This document shows positions 23,034-36,200 of a stretch of 64,000 bases of DNA, piece by piece. The notes under the pieces are model-generated. The model saw only the letters and a list, made by a program, of their open reading frames with translations. It was not told the DNA's origin and ran no database searches. How positions within the stretch are numbered: the first letter of the stretch is position 1; each line of letters starts with the position of its first letter. Made by a program: the position numbers and the translations under genes. This stretch comes from Piezodorus guildinii (taxonomy: Eukaryota > Arthropoda > Insecta > Hemiptera > Pentatomidae), in NCBI GenBank assembly GCA_023052935.1, contig CM041292.1:37144639-37208638 (forward strand). The letters run 5' to 3'.

Positions 23034-24119
23034 AATCACCACTAAAAAATGCTACAAACTTGCTCTACAACCCAATATAATTACCTTATATAATTAGTTT
23101 ATATAAACAAATCATAATTCATTGTTTTGTTTTTCTCAGTGCAATATACTAATTATACAAAGATATGAACAAGGTCTGTCGTTTGTTTAATACTGTGTAA
23201 TTTAAATAACTTTTAACATTAATTATATGCTATTAATGTTCAGTAGTGTGCATGAAAGATGATGATATCATATTTCAGAATTAATGAATATAGAAGACTA
23301 AAACTCTTATATCTATTTAAATGAAAACGTGACATTCTATTTTCTGATGGTCTACAGTTGAAGAAAAAAATGAAGCAGTGTTTGATATATATAAAATAGA
23401 AAATCAATGATAACCCAGATTTTTTATGAGAATTAGATTTTCTTCTAGATCACTTCCAAAAAATCTCAAGGGGGATGGAATAAATTTTAGAATAGAAAAT
23501 GATTTTATTCTCGGACATAGTCCCTTAAAGATAATATAAATGTTACAATAAAGGTAACATAACAGGTAAAATAGATTTAACGAGGAAGAGAAATAAATTT
23601 ATAGCTTTCTATAAATAAATAAATAATTGCTGTGACTTTCAGATTGAAGGCTTAAGCTCATGAATGGTGGGAGACTGTCCACCTAACTAAAAATGATTGG
23701 AGGAAATAAAAAAACAATTAAAAAAACTCTAAAAAAAACAAAACAACTATGGTAGAGAGTATTTATAATTCACGGACATACTTAATTTTCAAATTAGTTA
23801 ATCATTAAATTATAATTAATAATTAAAGTACTGTTAAATTTACACACAAACATTTCTGTATTCAGATAGTAATATATAAACTATCCTATAAACAAATGAA
23901 TAATAAATTATTTATAATCTGTCATAAAAAGTATTTTGTACTGGTAAAAATTGAATCAAGAAAAATAAACTTTATGTAATGGAGAACTGAATTATAGTAA
24001 ATTTAAAAAACACAGTTTATATCCAGCTTTTTATATCTTTTAGTTTATATTACTGAAAGAGACAGAACCTCAATGCAAGAACATTGTAAACTTCTCAATG
24101 TATATATATTTTTTTTTTG
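23034..24119. other. AT-rich flank between transposon relics and gene B
   Basis: No coding frames, tRNA-like heads or repeats recognised. It ends where the left arm of the inverted duplication begins. Confidence 0.4.
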
Positions 24120-24244
24120 TTTTTCATGGCCAGACCAAATGAATAATAAATAAATCAATTAAATGGGTATAATATAAAACCATCCCTTATAAATTGTCAT
24201 TAAAATATTTAATTAAATTTTACAATCAGTAGTTTTAAATAAAT

Positions 24245-27200
24245 TCAAATTGTGTGCTCTCGATAAGGAAAAATCCGATCCTGAAACAAATTAATTATAT
24301 TATAAATAAACTAGTAATAAATAAATAATAATGACATGAGAGTTAGTATGAGAGGGCTTTTGGTTAGCCTGATTGGTGTGCCGTGGCTCAATAGGGATAG
24401 TAGAAAAGGATCTCATGGGTAATGCAGAAGATCAAAACATGAGGAGAAGGAGAAATTACTTTAAAAATCCTATCATCTGGATAATTTAATAAAAAATATT
24501 ATAAAATCATGAAGGTTGAACAAAGCTATTGTCATTCTGTGTGTGTGCATAAATAAAATATTGACATGACATGTTACTGGATATTCATTTATGATTTGCT
24601 ATATTAGTTACAATTAGAGTATGCTGGTACATTGCTAAAAATGGTGCATTACATAATGACAGAAAAAAAAAAAGACTGGGAGGTAGGATTATTTTGGACA
24701 GAGAAACAAAATTAGAAATAATATATATTAGGATATAATAACTAAAATTTACTCCTTTAAATACAGTATATAAATAAACGTTATAGATAGGTACCTGCTT
24801 TAAACCTTGAACAAAGCAATGAGATAGATCATGATTGTATTTACAGGGATCAGTATCTTGGACAACTGTGAACAATAACAAATTGGTTATCATTGATTTT
24901 GATACATGTTTAAATAGACTTTGTGTTAATCTAATAAGAATTTTAAATATATTGTATACCATTTTAAAGTTATCTTTTATTTTGTTTTACAAATCAAACT
25001 TCTATTATTATTATTATTTTTTTTTATTATGAATAAGCTTGTATAAAAAAATATTTCTTGGTTATTGGTTGTGACAAGAGGAGGTAATGAGGCTGAAGTC
25101 TTTCCCATATTTTGGGTACCCACTTTATAGAGGCTGACCATGTACTAGGAGGATCTATCTAATCCTGGATTGCCCCACAGATGACATAACAAAATAAATA
25201 ATAATCCTGCCTCAGCCATGAGCCAAACCTAGGACCCAGAGAACATTAGCCTAGTGCTCTATCCACTGGACCACGTCACTCCTTATGACTAAGTATACAT
25301 AATGTTAATAATTTCATTCTTTATGGTAATTTATAAATTATATATGGAACAATGCTAAATTAAATTATTTTATTTCTTAAAAGATTAAACTCGATATTGT
25401 AAATATAAAATGTAAAAATTAATAATCAAGTACCTGTGTCTATACACTCCATGCTCACTTTTATCATTCCATCTTTGGCCACCGTGTCATTAGCAAAAAG
25501 GTCGCTAATAGCTTGCGCAACCATTGCTTTATTTATTGTACCATCATCTTGATACTAAAATCATATTACTCATCATCATGTGAAAGTCAATCATATTAAA
25601 AGTTAAAAATAAATATTTTTTAGAAGTTTCCTGTACCATGTGTGTATGTAAATTTATTGATTTAGATAAGTAATTAATCCCTGAAAAGTAAACAAATGAC
25701 GTGATTAGGTATTAGATTTGAGCTTATGGATAAAAATTGGTTTGCAATTACCATTAAATGTATCAGTCTAATAAACTAGCTGAAAAAAAAAATGTACTGT
25801 ACATCAAGCATTTGTATTCTCAAGAAACCTTCTTCATCTTCTTTACATTCCTCCTCAGTGCGTCTCTGAATGGAGGTGCCTCAACCCAAGAATTTTATCT
25901 GTCCTGGTCCCTTACTAATGTCCTCATGGAATACAATATCTTTCCTCTTTTCTCTCCTATTTGAGCCAATTATCCAACCACGACATTTACCCTTAGCTCC
26001 TCTCATATTTTTTAATTTTGAACGTGTTCCCTTGGAGTTTGGACAGCTAATCTTCTGAGGGAGTGATTCTGTTCTTTAATTTGTCAAAAAGGACTCAGAA
26101 CTGACTTCTGTATAGTAGGGTAGGAAGGTAAATTGCATTAAAAGTGTGAATTTTTACCTTTTCCTCAACTTCGCGTTTTCCAACAACAGTATTGCAGATT
26201 TGGTAATAAATGTTGTTATCTTTTATGATCATATTGGATATTTGTTGCCATTTCTGCTTATAACTGTACCTAGGCACGTGTAGTCTTTTGCTACCTGTAG
26301 GTTTCTCTTCTGGAAGTTGCATATTGAAGGTTCTCATTCTATTTGCATGACTTTGCTTTTGCTTGAAACTATAATCATGCCTTTCTACTACAGCTTACTG
26401 AAGATTCTGGAGGGAGTCAGCTATCAGCACAATACCATTGGCATAGAGAAGGACTGAGCAAGAACTGTTCAAATCATCCTTCGTTTACATATTTTTAAGA
26501 CCTCGCCCATCAAAAATCCTACTGTTTCTCTGAGTCTCTTCTCAAGGACTGATGTATATAATATGTGGACCACCTGGGACAAGAAAGCATATAGGTATGT
26601 AATTCTTGAAATCCCTTGGGCTTTCTTTCTTATGGATTGGAATATTAACATTAGATTCCCAGTCATTGGGAATGTTTTTCTGACTATATATTTTCTTGAA
26701 TATGCCAAGTAGAGTTTTAATAATTTCATACCCTCCATATTTGATAGAAAAATACCATCTCCCCTGGCTGATCTTCCTGTCTTGAGTTTCTATATGGCCT
26801 GCATCACTTCTTCCTCTCATATGATGCCATCTGTTTTACTTTCTACTCCCTTATTTCCTTGATATTGAGGATCTTCAAACATCTGTGCATAGTGCCTTCT
26901 CCATCAGTCCAGTATATCATTTTCTCTGCTCAAAACTAATCCTGCACTATTTTTCATGTTCCTTTGCACTTTTTGCCATCCTTGGTTTTTATCCTTTTAG
27001 AGAAAAGTTTGAGGTTTGCATTGTAGTCATTCTCTAGGCTTTTACCTAGTTTTTCCCAGCTCTTCATTTTAGCCTCTCAAGGGTTAAATATTAACTACTG
27101 AGATTGGGAACAGCAGGTCGTAAAAAATTAAAATAAAATAAATTACATTAACACAAAAAAATTAGATAGTATTATTCATGTTGGAGATTATGGAGGCTGA

Positions 27201-30200
27201 GACTCTTAAGTAACTTGCCGACTTTGAGTCAAATGGTGCAAGTTCCTTGTCAAGAATTGTTTAAATTTAATATAAAATCCCATCGTCATCACATAACAAA
27301 AATAAAAAAGTAAGAAACTCAAGTGGTTATCATAACAAAAGCAGATCAATGAACCAAAATGAAGCAGAAGCAGTTTTCATAAAATCCACTTTTCTTATGA
27401 TAAAATGATATTCATCATTCCATCATATGAGAAGTAGAAAGAAGATCCAGATTTCATATTCCAGCAATCAATAATCTTGGCCAAATCTCTTAAGTAGTTA
27501 ATACTTGATGGAATGAGGCCAAATATTAAAAAGATATTCAGGCAAGAACTTCAGCACTCCAGCATCAGGAAGAAAAATGATACCAGCAGGCAATATTAAA
27601 TAATACATCAATAATAAAATAAACAAAACAAACTTATTATTGATTTTTAATGTAGATTCTTATTAACAATAGGTTATTTAAATAAGGACGACTTATTATT
27701 TATAAATATCATTTAATACTTACAATCTCATATTCCTTATAAATGCATTCCACGACACACTAAAAACAGATAACAAATTAAATTACTATCTCTTAGAATA
27801 GAAAAAAAGAGAAGACAAATTATTAAATTGTATATTAGGGGTTAATGAGATCGGTGACTACATAAATTGGGCTATGCTTTTCAAACCAAGAAAATGGAGC
27901 CTGAGATCCCCTCACCTCTAGGTAGGTGAGGTGATCCAGTAGGCCCATCAGCCTAATGGAGGCAACACACAACAACTAGGTATTAGAGTAATGACCCTAC
28001 GTATCTTCATTGTAAATTATTTTGAGATCTTATTGCATATCATAGCCACCTGGAGATTTAAAAGGGGAGATTGCTTTAAGGAAATGGATCCCTGGATGGG
28101 AAAGGAATATGGATCCTCATTTCCCTGCTTACCCCGAACACCCATAATCTGTGGGTCTTGATTGATCTGTCACTGACCTTGAACAAGAGTGAGTTGGTTG
28201 AAATGACAGAGCCAGGTTAGTCCAAATAAGTCTGGTTATAGAGCTATGGGTTGGCTGCAGCTACATGCTAGTGATAATGTGAACTCCAACTCCAGGCTAT
28301 GTGTCGTATCACAAAAAACGTAAATATCTTTATTAACCTTTATTCCTTCATAGACCAAAAGAAAATCATCCTTGTATTTTTTAAAAGCTATTGACTGTGT
28401 CAATCACTCACTCCTTTTCTTCAAACTACGAGACATTTTCCAATCAAATTGTGCTTTGAGCTGGTTCTTGTCACTCTGGTCCCAGACACTCATTATTCCT
28501 AACAAACCTCACTCATCACTGCTTTATCTCACTTGAGGTGTTCCCCAAGGATCATACTTCTGACTGACCATGTTTTAAAATTTCATAAATGTACGAGTTA
28601 AATGTATCCAAAACACCCCATATCATATGACAACACTTTATACCTGACCTACCAATTTACATATCCTTCCTTCCAATATACTCGAAGCTTCCTGTAAAAT
28701 CCAAGAAAATATTAGTAAAATTAACTGCTAGGCTTTGGAAAATAACCTGAGTCTGAATTTATCAAAAACAAAGGTAATGCTCATTAGCTCAAGATCTTCC
28801 CTCCATTCCCTTCCCTATTATCCATTACTATTCCTCAATAAAACTCCTATCCAACTTCAAAATTCCATAAAAAATTAAGGTGTTACCTTTGATCAAAACT
28901 TAATGTGGAGTAACCAATTAATAAATAACTAGAAAATCCTCCTCTGTCCTTAAACAAGTAAAATGTTTCCATGACTCTTTTCCTAGAAGTACCTGTCATC
29001 TCATAGTGTCCTCTCTCATGCTAACCCACTTTGATTATGGATGCCTAGTAAATTAAGGGATTACAGAAAAAACAAGACAAGGCTGAAGAGATTGATAAAT
29101 AGCTTTATAATATTTAATTATGGCTTCCCCACATGATCTCATATTTCTCACTGGTATTCTGGTCAAGGGTGGCTTTATCCTGATTCCAAAATAAAATACC
29201 TACAAGGCATCTTCCTATTCCAATCCTTGTGTGTCAGAAAACCTTCCTATATCTTTGACCTGCTTACTCCGAGCTCTTCCGCGCACACCCTAAATACTAG
29301 AGCTCAACCTACCGATTCCTATATACCCTCTCCCAGAGCTACTTCCTTTGAAAAGTCCTTGATCATCCATGCTACCATATTTTGGAGCTCATTAACCACC
29401 TTACTTTGTAAGTATCATCCTTAACCACATTCAAACACCACTTATTTATCCAACTCCGAAAAGATCAATCTTCTACATACATGTAAACTGTCTTGACTAA
29501 ATTAATAAAGTTTGCACCTGTTTTTCTTTATTTTTAATTTTGGATCATTCCATGCAAATTCATCCTGAAATTTTAGGATCTCAGATTTTTATGAAATTTA
29601 GCACAATATATCCCTTCGTGTAGTTATGATGTTATACAAAATTTTAGTAGTCTATCTCAACTAGTTTTCAATTTAGAGCCTCCCAAACTTTGGCGTTTTC
29701 ATAACCTCAGGGCTCACAGACATGCTCGCTTGCTAAAAGAACTAAAATTGTACTATTGTTATTTTTCAGTTAAACAGCATTAAAGATTCAGGTTATACGA
29801 AGGTAACTATGGTTATTTCTATAATTAATCCATGATGCTCCAATAAATATGAAAAAAATATCATATATACAGATATAAAAAGTGTAAAACAATACGAATA
29901 GTTTTAAAAAAAATTAATTATGAACCAAAGGAAGTACGTGAATTGAAGAAATAAAAATTTCATAATACCTACCATCATATTAGCAACCAGAAAAAATGAT
30001 AAAAATGTTGGATTTTACCTGCTTATTATTAAGAAAAATATTTGTTTCAATGAACAAAAATTTTTCTTAAACTATGGACATTTAAGGAAATAAATAATAT
30101 GAGCCAAATACCATTATTTATGCAAAACAATGAATTTTTCTCAGTAATTGTGGCATACTGGTTACAATATGTAATAATAAAAATAATGAGATTTTGCATG

Positions 30201-33200
30201 CATAATACTCTAAAAAAATATATTTCTATGTTGTTGGTAAATGTAACGTAAAATATGGTTTTCCATTAAGAAAATAAAATGAGCCAAAAGCAATGCTTAA
30301 AGCAGCATTATAACTACATGAAGGATACATTGTGCCAAATTTCACGAAAACCTGAGATCCTAAAATTTCTGGATGAATTCGCATGGAATGACCCTTTTAT
30401 ATATTTCAACATGGCTTTTAGCGGGTTATTTAATAATATTCCTCAATGAAGCTAGAAAAACTGGACCTTTTCTGTTCATTGTTCTCTATTATTAGGGTTC
30501 AAATGTGTGTGAATGATTTTCATTTAATTTTCAAGAAAAACTTCACAAAGCCAGATATTTCCATGGTCTGTGGTGAGAATAGAATAATTAAGTTATAACA
30601 GTATAAACTCATACACAATTAGGTTCTATATTTGCTACACTCATATATTTAAATGTTATAGCAAAATATTTCTAATTAGTTTTTTTTTTTTTTTATTATT
30701 AGTTAGTAAAATGATTTATTTATACCTTATGATTTATTAATCCTTCCACAGATCGCATTAAATACAAATCCCTCATAGCGTCTTAAAAAAAAAAAAAAAA
30801 AGCATATATATTAGTTAAAATATTTACCACTCAAACAGTTTTATAATTAGAATATTAGTGGTTAAAAACAACATTTTTTTACATCTAGTCGTTTCATTTG
30901 AAAATATAACTTAATAACCATCTTTAATTATCTTATCTAAGTTATTATTTCATTTTGTGAAAAAATCAAAGATTTTGAATATGGATGTTTCGTTGATTCC
31001 TTGTTTGTAAAATAAGGAAAGCACTCCCAATAGAAATTAGAAACGCTTTTCTTAGGCTAACAGAAAAATATCAGCACTTCAATATGTTGTTTACTTAGAG
31101 AGCTATAGCTCATGTTCAGCCTGCCAGGTGAAAGCTCCGTCTTCTCCGGATAAGACACAGCCATACTGAGAGCTCTCAAATGGATAAGAAGCTCAGAAAA
31201 AACGTCATGAACTATCGTGACAGACTCGTGGAGTGTTCTTTCAGCCATTGACAGCCAAACATCATCTAATGCCATAATTAGAGATATAATAAATGAATGG
31301 TGGGGGACAAACATTATGATATGGGTACCATCTTACTGTGAAATTATTGGGAAGGAAAGAGCTGATGAAGCAGCTGATCCAGCCAGAAAAGAAGCCGTGG
31401 AGATTACTCAAATAAAAGAAACTACAATGGAGGATTGGGTGAGTAGCTACAAGAAAGTTCTGCTGAAAGAGTTAGAGGATGGTTGGAGAGAGAAGATATC
31501 CAAACATTGTCAAAAATGGAGAACTATTGCAAGAACTTCAAGGAGAGAGGAAATTATTGTATGCAGGCTAAGGATTGGCCACTGTCAGTTTACACATGGC
31601 TACCTTAAGAGACGTCTGGAAGCGCCAACTGTGCAATACTTCCTAATTGAGTGCCTGCTTTTCGAAAAATTGAGGAAAAAAGTCAACCTAAAGAAAACCA
31701 TGAGAGAAATACTTAAAGATGAGGAAGAAAATGTAACTAAATTAATAGAATTCACGAAAATAATAGGATTCTACAATAGAATATAATTATTTCGACCACG
31801 CCAATGACCCTTAGGGGTAGAGGTGGATAATAAAAAAAAAAAAAATAGGAAAATGTTTTTTTTCTGTTGACAAAGTTTGCAGGCCAGTTACTTTTGCTCT
31901 TAAATTTGTGGAGATGTGATATGTAGCTTATAGATGACTTTAACCTGAAACTAAGCAATGAAATAAAAAAAACAACTTACCTTCCAGTTGAATTTTAACG
32001 TCTGAATTTGTAGTTTTAACTTACCATCTGGCACATTCCACAATTTTTGGCATCTTTCAAAGGTGGCATCCTTAAATGCAACGGGGTTATCCCTCATTTG
32101 AAGCTAAAATTTAAATCAGATATAAAATTCAGTTATTTATCCAAAAGAAATATTTGACTATGGTGTTAATATTACTATTAATACAATTACAATACTAAAT
32201 TCTAATGAGTATACGATTGAAATTGGCAATTGGATAAGTAAAATGAAATCGTTGGAAATAGTAATTATCACCATATAATAAGAAATAAACAAAGATATAG
32301 TATATTTTCATTGCAGCAAATTGATGTTTTGCGCCAGAGTGCCAAAAACAGCAAATCACAATTTGACATTTATAGGCGGTAGAGAAGGAATGTAACGTGC
32401 AACAAAGAAAACTTTTTATTTAAAATAATTAAAAAATATTTGCTAAACAAAATATTGCAAACTGATAACCAAAAAAGCTAACGTATATTTCCGCTGAAGA
32501 CTGGAATTTGAATATTTTCACTATCACAATACTTTCCTTTGCTATATATGTAATACATAGGTTAGTTGAAAATGGAGGTTCTCTGCCATTTGAAACGTAT
32601 CCTAGTTACAAAAATTCCAATTTTTAAGAATCCTTCCAACGAGAATGACGACTTTAACTTAAATAAAAAAAAAAAAAATTAAAACAGCCCTTAAAATATT
32701 AAAATCGCGTATATCCTTCGAAATATAAAATTAGTCCTAATGTGCGTAAACCCAGCTTCCCTCCCCCCCTTTTTTCTTTCTTATTCTTATCTCCTTTATT
32801 GTTGAAAAACTCCCAAACAAAGAAAACAATGTTGCAAATACAAATTAGTGCAACAGTACAGGCCTTATCCGAACATACGCTACCTTTGAGGCATTTCAAG
32901 TTTGTCATTCTTAAGTTCACTGTATGTGGTGGTTCCGACTGCAGGCTTTCGCCTCAACAATACTGGATGGAGAGAGACCATCTTCCAGGATTATGAAAAG
33001 ATAATGGATTCAGACTGCTTAGTCCAGACCCCTTCCCTCAGCGAGAACGTCGACCAAACGGACAGCTCTTTGCCACCTTCCAGGCCTGGGTGGAGGGGCA
33101 ATATCTCTGAAGAGAGGGTTGGCACAGGCCTCTAGTCCATCAAAGAACTTGATGTGCCTCCACCACTATATACTCAAGCACTGGGGGTAGCTGGAGCTCC

Positions 33201-36200
33201 TCGTGGATGTGGCTATTTCGTGCCCTTTGGAGCGATGTTCCACGGACGATCTGCCGGAGGACGGAGTTCTGGTAGCTCTGCAGCCTCTGAAGAGTCGTGT
33301 TATACAGATGGCGTAACAATGGTGCACCATAGAGCAGGGTAGGCCCGATAATAGCCTTATAAATCTAAAGTTTCAGACGTAAAGAGAGCTGCGGCGATGT
33401 CAACATAGTATGTAAATAACTATCTTTTATCTCTCCCGAACGTGACTGGAAAAGATAGATGTCTGTCCAATGCCACGACCAGGTAGAGAATAGTTTGGGA
33501 AACAGGTAGGTCCTTGGTATCCAGCTTGAAAGTTCTTGGTGGAGGCTTCTTACCCTTATGAAACATCACTATGACATCCGTCTTAGCCGGGTTCACCTTG
33601 ATGCCGTTTTTCTTTAGACTTTCAATGATGGAAGTTGAAGCCACCTGTGCTTTCAATAGGGCTTGTTCAGCGTTTAAACTGGATGCGTTTATCTCGATAT
33701 CGTCAGCGTAGGCTGCTACTACTGCTCCTGGATGCTTGACTAAGACCATCGGCGCTGTAAAAACAACGAAAAGTAGTGGCTCCAACACAGACCCTTGAGG
33801 TACCCCGCAGGTGGTGACGCGTGGAGTCGATAGGTACGACGAATGATCTTCCACTGAGATAGCTTCGGATCGATCGGCAAAGGGAGGCAGGGAACCTGAA
33901 CTCCTCCAGGCGGCGAAGTAGTTCTACTTATAGTGACAGTTCGACTCGTGCTATTTCGGACTGCTTCTTTCATCGGGAAGAGAGTTAGGATATTATTAGT
34001 GCCCTTGTTAGTGTGGTAATCCTAGTTACCAGTGAATTATTTTGATTCGTATTCTTTTAAAAGGAGAATCCAGTAAAAAAAAAAAATAAAAAAAAGGGGA
34101 GGATCTCTTCCATTTTTAATTTTGTTTTTCTTATTGCCTGAATGTAAAATTCTTAATTTTTCGTTTTCGTTACTGAATTATTCCTTTTTCTATAACTTGC
34201 GTACATTTTAAGGAATTGCGGAGTTCTTAAAAGTTTTAAAATGATTTTAAAAATTAAGTATATCTGCTGTCCATTTTTAATCGTATCCTATTTACAAATA
34301 TGCTAATTGTTAAGAATACTTTCAACGAGAATGGGGACTTTAACTTGGAATAAAAAATAGTCCTTAAAATATTTAAATCGCCACACTTCCTTCGAAATAG
34401 AAAAATTAATTCTTTTCGTATCATTGGATTTGGGGGCGGGATGGCTGAGTGCGTTGCTTGCAATGCGCGTTGCCTAGCAACCACAGATGACGAAAACTTG
34501 AAACCACAAAATAACGAGTTCGCATCTTGGTAGTAATATCCAAGTACCCACCTTGGAAAATTGCTACAATGTACATGTACTTTAAATACATAAGAGGTGA
34601 TTCTTCAGACCAGAAGTACTGTAATATTTAACTTGGAAAACTTCAGGGATAGGGTCAATGAGTCGAATAACTGAAATAGAGGGAAAGGAAAGGGACGGAT
34701 TCTGAGACCAAGGAAATTTAATGAAACCATGCATAATTTTTTAGTATTGTTGTAATATCATTTTTCAAATAGATTTTTATCACTCTTGCGCTTTCAAAAA
34801 ATTTTCACTCGCAAATGTACCCATTTTTATGATACATTTTTACAAAGATGCACATTTACATTACTGTCCAAAACTTTGAAGAAAGATGAAGAACGAATTC
34901 ATATGCAGAATTTTATTGCTACTTAATACAAGCGACAATATTTTTTAGTTTGATAAGCGACAATATGATTGAGTTTTATGACTAACTCTAGGAGGAAAGA
35001 AAAGAAACATTTTTTTAGGTTATTTTTCTTTATTTTACTCAATAGAATAGTAATACAAAGCACTGGGGTGGTACGGATTATCTTATTTACCATGGAAGTC
35101 AGTCATCGGAGGATACGAGGACCTCTCCCCCACCGCCAACCTCTACAACTTATCATTAGGGGTACTCACTACGTTTGCTATAGCATGCTATTTGTGTTAT
35201 TTTGCTAAACCCGTCGAGTTTCTGCATTTATTTCCTGTATGGGTTTAGCACAATAGCACAAATAGCATGCTATAGCAAACGTAGTGAGTACCCCTAATAT
35301 CAACATTCGAAGCATTAAGATCTCCGTTCGCTACTTCTGTTTGCAAACAGCGCTCCTTAGTAGGATATAAAAACTTTTATGATTTATGTAATGAAAATAC
35401 TGCTCTTATATTGCATTATCAAATAATATGTCGTTAAAAAACTTTTATAATAAATAATAATAGGGGTACTCACTACGTTTGTTATAGCACATTTTTTGTG
35501 CTATTTTGCTTAACCCGCTGAGTTTCTACAGTAGCCTGCTCGGCAGGTTTAGCAAAATAGCACAAAAAATGTGCTATAGCAAACGTAGAGATTAGCCCTA
35601 ATATCTTTCTTCAGGTACACTTTATTGATTACTTGCTATTTAATACGAGGGCGATTAAACGTAAATTAAAACGAAGAGGTGGCGGCGGCCTAGTAACTTT
35701 AGTTAATAAAAAGCCTAAAATAAAGGTGAATGTAATTGATAGTTGTAATTTAAGGCTTAAAAAAAATATATGTATTATTTTACATTGTTTAGCCTAATTT
35801 ATATTAGGTTATAAAAATTGAAAGATTTATATTTTGTTAACAGATTACTTTAAATTTAAAAAAATTGAACAATTGAGGTGTTTTGTTATTTTTTTTCTGG
35901 TTCGTTTTGTTTCACATTTTGGTTTGTAATTTCAAAAATTATGCTTTATTTATTTTATCTTTTTAAGCCTTTAAAGAGTCTTCAGTTGTTTTTATTTTGT
36001 ATTTTTTTTTGATATTGTTAATATTGTCAAGATGTGAACTGTAATGACCAACTCCTTTTGTATGAGGGTTACCCCGAAAACAAATAAATATTATTATATT
36101 ATATAAAAATGTATAACGTAATGCATTATGATGATGTACTCGTAAATGATTGTTGTTGAAAAAAAATTCTACTGTTAGTTTATTTCATCTGAATCACATG

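Noticed and set aside
24360..24460. tRNA-like GTGGCTCAATAGG stretch, mirrored at 61880-61990
   Set aside because: An A-box-like sequence is present but no credible B box follows.
24585..24962. 125-codon minus-strand open frame over exon 6 of gene B
   Set aside because: It reads through intron sequence on both sides; only the 71-nt exon is supported by splice sites and by the gene C and A counterparts.
31217..31786. 189-codon open frame as a host gene
   Set aside because: RNase H and REE-x-x-x-x-RLRIGH blocks show that it is a LINE 3' part, with an A tail.
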